64,000 bases of DNA from Plasmodiophora brassicae. Lineage: Eukaryota; Endomyxa; Phytomyxea; Plasmodiophorida; Plasmodiophoridae. The stretch spans positions 1,240,001 to 1,304,000 of the forward strand of contig JASFAU010000003.1 of NCBI GenBank assembly GCA_039704465.1. Reading direction: 5' to 3'. A model generated the notes under the pieces. That model worked only from the letters and a program-made list of their open reading frames with translations. It did not search any database and was not told the DNA's origin. Below are positions 43,601-53,112 of this stretch, one piece after another. The translations under genes were made by a program, and so were the position numbers. Positions within the stretch are counted from its first letter, which is position 1, and each line of letters starts with the position of its first letter.

Positions 43601-43987
43601 CAAGGTTGCCAGCGGCAGTGTCGCCCCGATAAATACGCCGCGTATGTAATCGCACAGCAGTGCACGCGGCAGCGGGCAGCCTCGTAGTATTTGTACATTT
43701 GGAACGATCGAAGTTGGAGGAGAACCCCCAAAAAAAAACGGCCAGGCAAACGAGTGCGCCAGTGTGAAGTCTGCGCGGAAAATCGCGGACGCCCACTGCG
43801 TGTGGCTCGCCGCTTGATCCCGCCCAACCAACCGAGTCCGACCGCCCTCAGGGGATCCGGCAGTCGCCTATTGCTCGATTTTGGACGGCGGCGCCAGTCG
43901 CGCTGGCTTTCGACCACGACGAGGACGATCGACCTGCATGCAAGCGGTAGTGATGCAATCGCAGGGAAGGTGATCGTGCAGGTCGGC

Positions 43988-46900
43988 ATGGCGTCGCATC
44001 GATCCCGTTCGCCGTCGTTGCTGGACAGCGTGTCGTCGCGGTCGGCATCGCCCGCCGAGCGGCAACGATGGGGGCGCTCGTCATCGTCGTCATCGCAACG
44101 CGCGTCACCCAGGCAATCGTCGACGATGTCGCCCAGGAGGGATCGTCGCTCACGGTCGCGATCGGGCGGGCGAAATCCAAGGGATGACCGTGAAAGATCG
44201 TTCGGCCATCATCGTGGGCGGCATGTTTTTCGGGGATACCACTCGAAGGGCGAGCGCCACAGAGAACCGCATGCTCAGCCGCATCCGAGAGCAGCAGGAC
44301 AGCTTGACGAGGCATTCCATCCCGACCTGGCGTCGCAACGCGGGCGAGCGTCTCTACCTCCACAAGCGAGTCTGTTTGCGGCCAATGTCCAGGCAATGCG
44401 AAGGGCCGTCTCTGATGGGTTTGCCGATACCGCCGGTCCTCCGAGGAGAAAATTCGATCGGAAAGGGCCTCGACGCGACGTATATTCGAATCGGGGCCGG
44501 CCGTATCGCTCTCCCGGGCACCAAAGGCAGGAATTTGGTGATTCGTTTAGTTTTCCTCGCGACCAGCAAGACCGTGATGCCGAGGCGTTGAGACCTCGCC
44601 CGCTACGAGCAGTTACGCCGCCTCTTGATGCGGCTCGAGAAAGAGAACGCGTTTCGTCCAGTGCCGTCCGGCCACGACCGCCGCTCTCGATTCGCGACGA
44701 CGTGACCACTATTGCGCCACCTGATTCGACAATATCTCCCGTCGCTGTCAGCGTGGAGCTTGGCGAATTCAATTCGTCGGGTTCTACAGCAGAAGCTTCG
44801 TTGTCTCATATGGGATCCAGTGTCTTTGTCAAGAACCTTCCTGATGAGTGTAATTGGGATTTTGTCTCCCAGTTTTTTCGCTCGTTCAATCCTACTGAGG
44901 TGCCGTCATTTGCTGGTTCATGCATATACATGCGCACTGTTGACAATCTCTTTGGCAGGTTTGCTATGCAGTGGATGGCTGGAGAGTATCATTCGAATCA
45001 GCTGAGCGTCGCGACAATGTCGTCAATGCGTTTCACGGCACCGCTGTTCATGGCTCCGTTATATCTGTTGTACCCTGGGTGGCACTGTCGTCTCGACCTC
45101 CTCCCGAAACCCCCGACTTGAACTTGCACTCTTCTGAGATTGCGGACGACGCCGTCGGCGTTGAGGTTCCACAGTCGTCTAAGACCATAATCTTAGCACA
45201 GCTGCCAACCGAATCAGTTGCTCCGTCAACGGTGGAGGAAGTGGCTCCCCAACAGCCCGCTCTGATCGACGAATGCGTCAATGTCGTGTGTGAAGCGTTG
45301 CTCCATACAGTCGCTGAGCATGCCTGGCGGGACGTTGTCGAGGCGCCGGTCTTTGCTTTTCTCGAGGAATGGGCTGGGAGACCTCATGTGCCCAAGCCAC
45401 GGGAAACGATTAACGCAAGTGATTCGAGTCAGCGGGCGCCGTCTTTGCCAGATCAACCACCGGGACCGTCCGCTCCTGCTGTTTCTGGACAGCCGGCAAT
45501 CATGCCTGAGCCGGCATTGTCAAGGAAGTCCACGCAGGCATCAGAATCAGGCAGGCACGCCACGCCCGATGTGCACCCGGCTAAGTTGAGGAGGACACGG
45601 TCTTCGTCTGCGCCCCGTGCTGATGCGCCAACCGTCGTTGATCGGCCTTCGGCGTCGCAAACCAGCAGTTTGCCATGTGGGTTCTGTGGTGCCAGCGATG
45701 ACCAGGATCAGATGGCGATATGCTCTTCGCGTGAGGCTGGCATGCCGTCTCCCGGCTGCACCTCTGCTCTTCATATTTATTGTATGCAACCACCTGTTCG
45801 ACGAATCCCGCGTCAATGGGCCTGCGATGCGTGCGAAAAGTTCCGCTCTGGCGCTGGCGATGCATTGTCGTCCGCCCAACCGCCACCACGTGGTGACAGC
45901 GGTGCCGACGATCAATCTTCCGGGTCTGATGGAGAACCACCTGATGAAATTTCCATGGCCAGATCGCGCTCGCAACGGAGGCCATCTGCCGCTGGGCAGG
46001 GCGGTGTCGTTTCTCCAAAGCATTGGCGAGGCGGACCGAGGAAGGGGTCGTCTCAACGATCACGCGACAACCCGCTCTCGTCGGACCACGCCGATGACAC
46101 TGCGAACTCGCGTAAGCGTGATCGTTTCAAATACACCCAGTAAGAGGATTGATTGTTTGTGTTTCCTTCTGTTGTCAGTGGCGTTTGGCGAAGAAGAGCG
46201 GGAAAGGCCTCGGCCATCGTCATCACCTACAATATCGTCGTCGTCCGGCAACGGTATGGCCGAGCAAGATCAACTGCCTGAACCGGCCCGTACCGAGTCG
46301 TTATCGCTTCCACCCGTTCATGCGACCGGAAGCGTCCGCACGGAAGGGTTCTACCGCCTCGCCAAGCGTCAAGCTGCGCCAAAGTCCCCCAAACGAGGTT
46401 TCGCCGCCGACGCTAAACGCGACCCGAACCAGGAACCAGATGACACCGCTGACGTACTGTCGTCAAGGCGAAGCGACAGGGCCGATCGTCGAAGGTTCTG
46501 TGCAGGTTCGAGTCTGTCGTGCCGTTCACCTTTTCGTTTACTGACCGCTTGGTGATAGCACTGCCAGCGGCAAGTACTGTTCTGCAGGGCAACGCGCTTG
46601 CGTCCCGCAAGAAGAGCCTGCAATTGTTTAGGTCCAGCATTCACGCCTGGGGCGTTCGGACGACCGAGCCGCTGCTTGCTGGCGAGCTGGTTATCGAATA
46701 CATTGGCGAGATCATCTCCGCGCGCATCGCCGACATTCGTGAGAAGCAGTACGAGCGATCCGGCATCGGTTCATCGTACTTCTTCAAGGTCGACGACGAC
46801 ATGATCATCGACGCTACCAAGCAGGTCGGACCGATGAACAATCACGTATGGACGCCTGTTCGAATTGACTGGGGACCATCAGGGCAACCTTGCGCGGTAC

Positions 46901-47098
46901 ATCAACCATTCGTGCATGCCGAATTGCAAAGCGCGGGTGGTGACCGTTGGCACCACACGTCGAATCGCGATCTACGCGCTGCGAGCGATCCGACCCGGCG
47001 AAGAGCTGTCGTACGACTACAAGTTCGCCGACGAGCCGGAGGAAGATAAGATCCCGTGCTGGTGCGGCACGAAACGCTGCCGGGGGTTCCTCAACTAG
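43988..47098 (+). CDS. SET1: SET1-like histone H3 lysine-4 methyltransferase with SR-rich N terminus, RRM and PHD
   Basis: N-terminal residues ~1-270 are Ser/Arg-rich ([23 protein letters not shown]). An RRM follows ([20 protein letters not shown], then after a 59-base intron [13 protein letters not shown] and [12 protein letters not shown]). A PHD finger is seen in [18 protein letters not shown] and [19 protein letters not shown]. An nSET-like [17 protein letters not shown] precedes [68 protein letters not shown], and post-[16 protein letters not shown]. Catalytic NHSC and the YDY tyrosine are present. COMPASS-type H3K4 methylation in the nucleus is the expected role. Confidence 0.88.
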
Positions 47099-47209
47099 CG
47101 TGCTCCATTCGCCATGTTCGAGTATAATCGCATATCCATCCCAGGCCAATCACGGGGCGAGCTCTGGCACTGGGTGCGCCGCCACCACCCCTCTAGAACG
47201 ACCGGCAGA

Positions 47210-48655
47210 ATGTCGACGATTCAGCTGCGTTTCAGCAGGCGATCGGCAGCGGAAAGCGCATCGGCGGCGGCAGCGTCGTCGCCGGTTCCCGGACGGGCGC
47301 CGTCGATTGCCGTCCGGCCACGACCCCAGCTGCGGTTCAACCTCGAAGCGGCGATCGCACGGTGCCAGCGCCTGGCCGAAGAGGACGTCGCCCTCGGGCT
47401 GCGCTATGGCACACCGCCTTGGGAAGTCTCGTCGCGATTCGACCACGTAGGTGAGCGCCCACAGTCGCCACCACCACCACCGGCTCCCGTTGCCGTTGTG
47501 CGACCGCCTCGCGATCGACGAACGAAATCAGCACCGAATCCCAAACCCGTGCCGCTGTTGAAGCCGATCTCGGAAGCGATCGAACGGGAATCCCGTCGCC
47601 TGGAAGAGCAATCCGACTGCCTGGACGACGTGCCGACGCGCCAGGCGCCAACGCCATTGACCCGGTCCGAGATCGAGAGCGAACGAGCGGCCGCTTTGCG
47701 CATCCTCGACGACATTCGACGGCAGATTCGTGAGGAGCAACGACAGCGCCAAGGAGATGGAGACCCGCTGCACGCTGCCCACCTGCTCGTTCGCGACGTC
47801 GTGTACGTTTGCGACAGGTCGCCTGTGTTACGCGGCTGACGTGGGGCTGGTTCACAGGACGACCGGCAGGAGCGAGATCGTATCACGGGCGGGTCGTGCA
47901 GCGACCCAGTGTCGGTCTGTTGAAGACGCCCAGCGGCTAGCGAGCTCGCTGCGGGAGACGATGTCCCCACTGATTGAGGATGCCGAAGCGATCGTCGCGC
48001 ACCTGGACCGACGCCCAGCTGGGCAGCGGCGGCCGCAAGACATCGTCGCGTTCGCCGACGACATCTTGGACGACCTGCTGACGGATGCTGTTCAGGCATT
48101 GAACCAGACGGATCTGACCCAGGCGATGGCTTCTCGGACAACCGTTGACGAGTTGCAAAGGGAGAAGGCGCGCATCGCTCGTCGGTTGCTGGAGCCGCAG
48201 GCAAACACAGAGGCAAAAGCCGTCGTGACCGACGTGAGTGTCAGAGCGAAGCAGGCGCTTCGCCTGGCTGACGATCAGCTCTCGGCGATATCGCGGTTTG
48301 TGCCCGATGATGACGCAGACCAAGCGGGGCTTCCGGCGCCACGTGTGGGTAGCGATGACCTGTACCGATGCCGGGACGAGTACCTCGAGTTCGTGAATCG
48401 AACCCAGGGTGGGTTGTATGAACAGACGGGTATCATGCCATGGCAGCTCGTGGAATCGTAAGTCGGCGCCTGGACTGGGCGTGGCACCGGGACATCCGAT
48501 TGAGTGGCAATGGCAGAGTCGCCGACAGCGTGGTCGATGATGCGATCGGCAACGTCTTCACCGAGCTGTCCACAATATTTGACGGGTTCATCGACGGCAT
48601 GGTTGGCAATGAACTGCAGCCGCTCCCTGAACTGGATGTCCCGCCTATAACATAA
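47210..48655 (+). CDS. Large coiled-coil protein of unknown function
   Basis: Three exons. A 55-base intron with GTACGT donor (about 47807-47861) joins LLVRDVV to TTGRSEIVS, and a 62-base intron joins WQLVES to VADSVVDDA. The protein is about 440 residues, mostly helical and charged: NLEAAIARCQRLAEEDVALG, SEIESERAAALRILDDIRRQ, SSLRETMSPLIEDAEAIVAH, DDILDDLLTDAVQALNQTDL and a C-terminal VFTELSTIFDGFIDGMVG. Two acidic DDhhDDLL-type helices recall centrosomal or microtubule-associated proteins, but this is only resemblance. The ATG at 47210 is about 110 bases after the SET1 stop, same strand. Confidence 0.7.
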
Positions 48656-48781
48656 TAAGGAATACAATGGACATCTAGATAAGATACCCTGGCCGCTTGC
48701 AGGCAATGCGGGTAGAACGATGAACGCTGTACTGCAGTTGCACTGTAGTACCGGACATTACCTTCCCAGGGTATGGCCATT

Positions 48782-48909
48782 ATCGGTTACGTTCATACAA
48801 CACCGAATGTGCCGTATCTCATTCCGAATTGCGAAGCCAAATGGTGTTTGGCCTGTTCAGTACTCGGGAGGGGGACCACCGGGGAACCGCATGGTGATGT
48901 AACCTTTTT
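48782..48909 (+). repeat. Dispersed 128-base repeat, copy 1
   Basis: Starts ATCGGTTACGTTCATACAAC and ends GATGTAACCTTTTTGG. It is nearly identical to 55237-55364 (one base differs in the first 30 and the 3' end diverges after the T run). It stays open in one plus-strand frame (IGYVHTTPNVPYLIPNCEAK) but has no known domain. Confidence 0.9.
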
Positions 48910-49153
48910 GGAACCTTTTGATTCTGCCAAGTTGGTTGCCTGCGAATTGGCGCCAGCTGGCGTACGTAGTCGCGGACGGCGCCAATCGCGCTCCCGGCAA
49001 GGCCTATGGAATTGTTAAAACAGAGAATGGCTGGTTGAGTGTAAAATACATGTATTTTACATGTAAAAACATGTTTAAAACAGCAGGGGGCGCACATACC
49101 ATGGTCAGTTGGTCACGGTCCTGACAATTACCTGACCAGATTCGATGACCTCT

Positions 49154-49223
49154 GTAGACCGGACCGCCCAGCTAGGCCACGGGAGCAGCTGCTCTCGTGG
49201 CCTAGTTGGGCGGTCCGGTCTAC
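49154..49223. repeat. Near-perfect inverted repeat, 35-base arms, no loop
   Basis: GTAGACCGGACCGCCCAGCT at the left end is the complement of the right end; the arms meet at GAGCAG/CTGCTC. Only one or two mismatches occur over 35 pairs. No coding frame is associated. Confidence 0.92.
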
Positions 49224-49417
49224 ACCTCTTCGTCAACAACGGGGTACAAATGTGTGTCCGAAATTGCCTCGGGAAGTGTGCCTGGCTCGGCAATGCCAAC
49301 GAACCCTGCGAACTCCAGTCGAGCTACCTCTTCGTCACCGGAATCATCGTCCTGGCTCTTCGTCAAAGACGTCACGTACTCCTTCCGAACCAAGCGACCG
49401 GTTCAGCGTGTGAAAAA

Positions 49418-49940
49418 GCATCATGCTCCTGAGCCCAAGGTCAAGCTTCCGCCTACATACAACGGCGGCCGGGGAGAACTTCGCGGCTTCCTAAACCAGA
49501 TCAAGCTGGTTATCACCCAGCGGCCCAAGGTCAAGCTTCCGCCTACATACAACGGCGGCCGGGGAGAACTTCGCGGCTTCCTAAACCAGATCAAGCTGGT
49601 TATCACCCAGCGGCCCAACACCTACGCGACTGACGCTCAGAAGGTCGCGCTGGTGGGGCAGCTGCTGGGTGGTGACCAGCTCGATCTGGTTCAGGAAGCC
49701 GCGAAGTTCTCCCCGGCCGCCGTTGTATGTAGGCGGAAGCTTGACCTTGGGCTCAGGAGCATGATGCTGTGAAACCGTTCGCTGTTGTAGGGAGGCCTGA
49801 GCCTGCGTCAGTTGGTGTTGCTGTTGCAGCAGTTGGTCGTGCTGTTGCTGCAGTAGCTGCTGTTGTTGCTGTTGTTGCTGTTGCAGGATCTGGATCTGGG
49901 AGTTAAGGCCTGTGACGAGCTGGTTCCAGTCCTCCGCCAT
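49418..49940. mobile_element. Folded-back retroelement gag remnants
   Basis: A gag-like frame on the minus strand starts at ATG 49940 (MAEDWNQLVTGLNSQIQILQ), has a polyglutamine run encoded by CAG/CAA repeats, then PKVKLPPTYNGGRGELRGFL and NQIELV. The same peptide (PKVKLPPTYNGGRGELRGFL) is encoded twice in tandem on the plus strand at 49434-49613, followed by TYATDAQKVALVGQLLGG. Bases 49418-49513 and 49673-49768 are thus inverted copies. The LPPTYNGxxxELRGFL, TDAQKVALVG layout is typical of Ty3/Gypsy or related gag proteins. No polymerase or LTR was seen. Confidence 0.7.
49434..49613 (+). repeat. Exact tandem duplication of a 90-base unit
   Basis: Bases 49434-49523 and 49524-49613 are identical (unit begins CCCAAGGTCAAGCTTCCGCC). 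The unit length is a multiple of three, so the gag frame is kept. Complete identity implies a recent event. Confidence 0.95.
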
Positions 49941-50277
49941 TGCGGGCGACGAGAGAGACAGAGTCGGAACGCGGGCGGTCACGACGCGAGCTGGATCACG
50001 ACGGGCTTCGGACACGGGCACGGGACGACACGAGCTGGAGCACGGGCTCGGAAACTGGGACAGGAACAGGGACAGGGGTAGGCTTGGGATGGGCCCATAA
50101 CCAATTGAAGCAAGGGACACGAGAACTCAGGCAGGACAATAACACAATGATTTAACATGGCTGCGCCACGGATGCCGTACGGCAGTGCGCCGTGCGCCGT
50201 GGCCCGTGCTATCCCGCCGGGCGCACCGCGGACATTTGACGGGCGGCGACGTTTTCGGGGGGACACCGCCACACCGG

Positions 50278-50279
<2 letters not shown>

Positions 50280-50337
<58 letters not shown>

Positions 50338-50401
50338 GCACACATATATGCACACGCACACGCACACACACACACACACACACGGCAGCAGCAGCAGCAG
50401 A
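50280..50401. repeat. AC-dinucleotide microsatellite and CAG run
   Basis: An uninterrupted (CA)n of 57 bases at 50280-50336, a second interrupted AC tract to about 50382, then five GCA/CAG units to 50401. It occupies the gap between the gag remnants and the next weak frames. No gene is seen from 49941 to 50600. Confidence 0.95.
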
Positions 50402-50607
50402 GCTCACATAATTTTGTGTCATATGTAGGTCTTGCTTAATTGAAGATTCTGACTCATCATACGAGCAACGCAGAACCTCACTACGTGCGTTAGTGATGTC
50501 GACGTCGCGACCCTGTGCGGCCGGTATGCATAGGGCCATCTGAAACAGATGAAGCGGATCGAACGCGGTTCGCGCATAAACCAAACCACGAGACAGACGC
50601 AACGACG

Positions 50608-50769
50608 ATGGCGGCGGGTCCGGATCGCAATGCATCTGCTGCTCAAGCAGCGGTCGCTGTCGTGCCGCGCATCGTGGCTGATGCCGCGATGGGCAAGGCC
50701 AAGGGACGCCTGCGGCAGACGGCGTTGGCGCATTTCTCCTGGTTCCTGCAGCAAGGGTTGGGGATGTAG
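50608..50769 (+). CDS. Short hypothetical protein
   Basis: A 53-residue frame, MAAGPDRNASAAQAAVAVVP onward, with an Ala-rich helix and KGRLRQTALAHFSWFLQQGL. It has no domain and no visible splice partner. It ends 29 bases before the stop of the minus-strand gene at 50798. It may be a genuine small gene or chance. Confidence 0.25.
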   Translation: MAAGPDRNASAAQAAVAVVPRIVADAAMGKAKGRLRQTALAHFSWFLQQGLGM

Positions 50770-50797
50770 TGACGCATGACACGCAGGACTCGTTCCA

Positions 50798-51394
50798 CTA
50801 ACCGGTTGATGACGTTGCCATGGCGTAGAAAGTACAGAAAGTGAGCGATCGTTGTACGACGGTAGGAGAACTGCGGGTTTCGAACCTGAAGGACGTATCG
50901 ATCCGCTCGGCGAAAACTTCAGGGGTGACTCTTGTGATCGATCGGATCAAGGAAGCACGCTGATCGACAGGCATTTGCTGGCTGTACATGTTGAGGAGAT
51001 GCAGGTGGCTGCTCAGATGACGAACGACGTCGGCGGGCGCTCGACTGAAACTCGGGTGGAGGTGGTGGACTCACAGCGCCAGGATGGACGCGAAGAAGAG
51101 ATACGGGTGGTTGTGGAAAACGATCATGGCGATGGTTAGCCAAACGAGCTCCTGGGTGCTGAACGGGAGTGCATGATGGAGGCGCCCCGCGACGGGGCGA
51201 ACGGCGCGAATGATGCCATGGACGCCGGGACCAGCCTCTGTTAGATTGAAGTCCAACCCGGAGACGCCCACAGTGCCACGATCCAGCATGTCGCCAGCGC
51301 AGCATACCCGCGATGTGACGACCCCATCTCTGTTTGGACGAAGGACCGCCTTCCTGGGTCCCACTCCCGCATCGAATTCCCGGGCATCATGCAA
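50798..51394 (-). CDS. Membrane protein fragment, exon structure incomplete
   Basis: A hydrophobic block ELVWLTIAMIVFHNHPYLFF followed by ASILAL is followed by a good donor (GTGAGT) and a 69-base intron to LHLHLLNMYSQQMPVDQRAS, ending at the stop at 50798. The helix-plus-short-loop ending in HNHPYLFF is reminiscent of TMEM181/Wntless-type seven-helix proteins, but too little is visible to assign it. Upstream exons may continue towards 51800. The frame limit at 51394 is only the first in-frame ATG and may not be the true start. Confidence 0.4.
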
Positions 51395-51719
51395 ATTCGG
51401 GCAAGGCGGCCGAGCCGACCATGAGGACTATCCTGCCTGAATCGCTATGCGCGTGAATCTGTATTGCTCTTGCGTTCTTATACTTTACGACAGACGAGCA
51501 CGACGTTGGAGGCGTAGCCGCGAGGTTGGGGACGAACAGCTATACTGTCCGGACGAGTACCGCCGGATTGTTCGCATGTTCACGCCCGAGCGCCACGACC
51601 GCATTATCCAGGCGCCCTTGTGCACCGCGTTATTCCTGCAGGCGGCCGCTGAGCGCGTCCGGAGTAATACCCCATTTCGTTCTACTGACGGCTCAATTGG
51701 AAAGCGAGACAATAGTACA

Positions 51720-52699
51720 TTAGCGGCCATCACACTCCACTGCATCAGTGCTTTGTGGTTTCCGACAGATGAGGATGTAGTACGGGACGCGTATGATGGG
51801 CCAGTACGGGACAGCACCCAAGCGAAAGTGCTCCCATACTACATGCAGAGCGCGTTCGACGTACTGACGACGGGCTGCTTCCATATGCAGACCGCCGATC
51901 GAGGATGCCGTCTTCAAGAGCCATGAGGGGAGTGCCCAGTATCTCGAGCGGGCCTCGTCAGGATCGCAGCTACGATGAAGAACAAACATCAGTGTTTCGT
52001 CATGAAAACGTGAAGCCAAGAAACCTGGACGCCACAGTGAAATCGACGACGGCAAGGAGGCCACCGGGCGCCAGCATGCCGACCGCCTTATCGACTGCCT
52101 TCTGGTAATCGGGCATCCTTGAAATGGAGTACGAGAACGTGACTAGGTCCGCTTTGGCGAGAGAGTCGAAATCGGCGGCATCGCCGCAGACGAGTTCGCA
52201 GATGTCACCGGCCTGTAATCGGCGAACTCGCTCAGCGGCGATGTCCAGCATCGGCTGCGACACGTCAAGTAGATACACACGCGAGAATCGCGTCAGCGGC
52301 ATGATCTCCGACATCGCTTCGAGACTCCATCCCGTTCCTGCTCCGAAATCCACCCTGCAACCGCGACGTCAGCGTCATTATAATCAAGGCCCATCGTCAA
52401 CTTGGGACGCACCAGACAAGCGGCTTCGGTTCATCGGGAAGGTGATCGACAGCCACTTTCAGTGCTTCCGCTATTGTCGCATACCTTCATTAGCGGGGAC
52501 GTTTGCAGGTGGGGCGACGCCAGATACCTCGACCATGCAGTAGGCCAGCGCGGGAGCCGTCGTACTTCGACGCGTGTCTCGAGTAGAAGCGTTCGATCCG
52601 CTCCAAGGGAGGTACTGACAGATCGGACACGGCGTCGAAGAATGGCTGGACTGTTGCCCAGGCCCAGTCGCGAGCGACCCCGGCCGCACCGACCGACAT
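51720..52699 (-). CDS. BtaB-like SAM-dependent methyltransferase
   Basis: Exons joined by introns of about 57 bases each give IERFYSRHASKYDGSRAGLL and HGRAEALKVAV, then PLVWVDFGAGTGWSLEAM (SAM motif I), VYLLDVSQPMLDIAAERV, ICELVCGDAADFDSLAKADL, VTFSYSISRMPDYQKAVDKA, LAPGGLLAVVDF, and a C-terminal part with SRYWALPSWLLKTASSIGGL and IIRVPYYILICRKP. This matches the N-methylating BtaB half of betaine-lipid synthases (FYxxhAxxYDxxR, VPYYIxxGxK end). In fungi and algae it is usually fused to BtaA, but no BtaA domain is present here. It may make betaine lipid head-groups or another N-methylated product. Confidence 0.75.
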
Positions 52700-53112
52700 T
52701 CGTCAATGCGCGGCGCTGACGCCGACTGCAACGCTACCCTGCTTCGCGGATTTCGCGGTTCCGCGATGACACGGTGACGTCGGTGGCCACTGCGGTTCAA
52801 ATTATTGCGGAGAGCAGTGGACCCGTCCCGGCCGCCGCTCTTGACCAAAATTCCTCGGCCGTTGCCTTCGTTCCATGTCAGGTTTGGTGCCGTAGCATCC
52901 GCCTCGGGATGACCTGTCTGGTCATGTCCACCGGGCACCACGGGTTTCTAGTTGCCCAAGCAAACAGTTTACCTGTGTCTACAATGCGTCATCCGAATGA
53001 CTGCGGCTGCTGGCGCTCCCCAACGTGATGAAGTTGTCCACTGCTGGCACGCCTCGTCAATGGTTGCTGGACACTGATCAGTCCGGTCATTGATCTCTGA
53101 TTGCTAAAACCG
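52700..53112. other. Divergent intergenic region between the methyltransferase and the second 7TM gene
   Basis: About 410 bases between two divergent start codons. No frame with recognisable content. It presumably contains both promoters. Confidence 0.4.

Larger units (their letters stand above)
48656..49410. other. Repeat-rich intergenic stretch
   Basis: No supported gene. It contains the 128-base dispersed repeat, an AT-rich palindromic patch near 49041-49077 (AAAATACATGTATTTTACAT), and the inverted repeat 49154-49223. Composition differs visibly from the flanking coding DNA. Confidence 0.5.

Noticed and set aside
43475..43831. Minus-strand hydrophobic frame of 118 codons
   Set aside because: Part is antisense to the last NDUFA12 exon. 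The hydrophobic look comes from the complement of charged codons.
50280..50401. Possible CRISPR-like or structured repeat array
   Set aside because: It is a simple AC/CAG microsatellite with no spacers.
50860..50925. Possible tRNA 3' half (GGTTCGAAACC)
   Set aside because: The T-loop-like string has no matching acceptor stem, D-arm or anticodon arm around it, and the same bases fit a spliced minus-strand exon.
51447..51926. Plus-strand frame of 159 codons
   Set aside because: It overlaps, in antisense, the last exon of the BtaB-like methyltransferase (RVPYYILICRKP), and it has no domain of its own.
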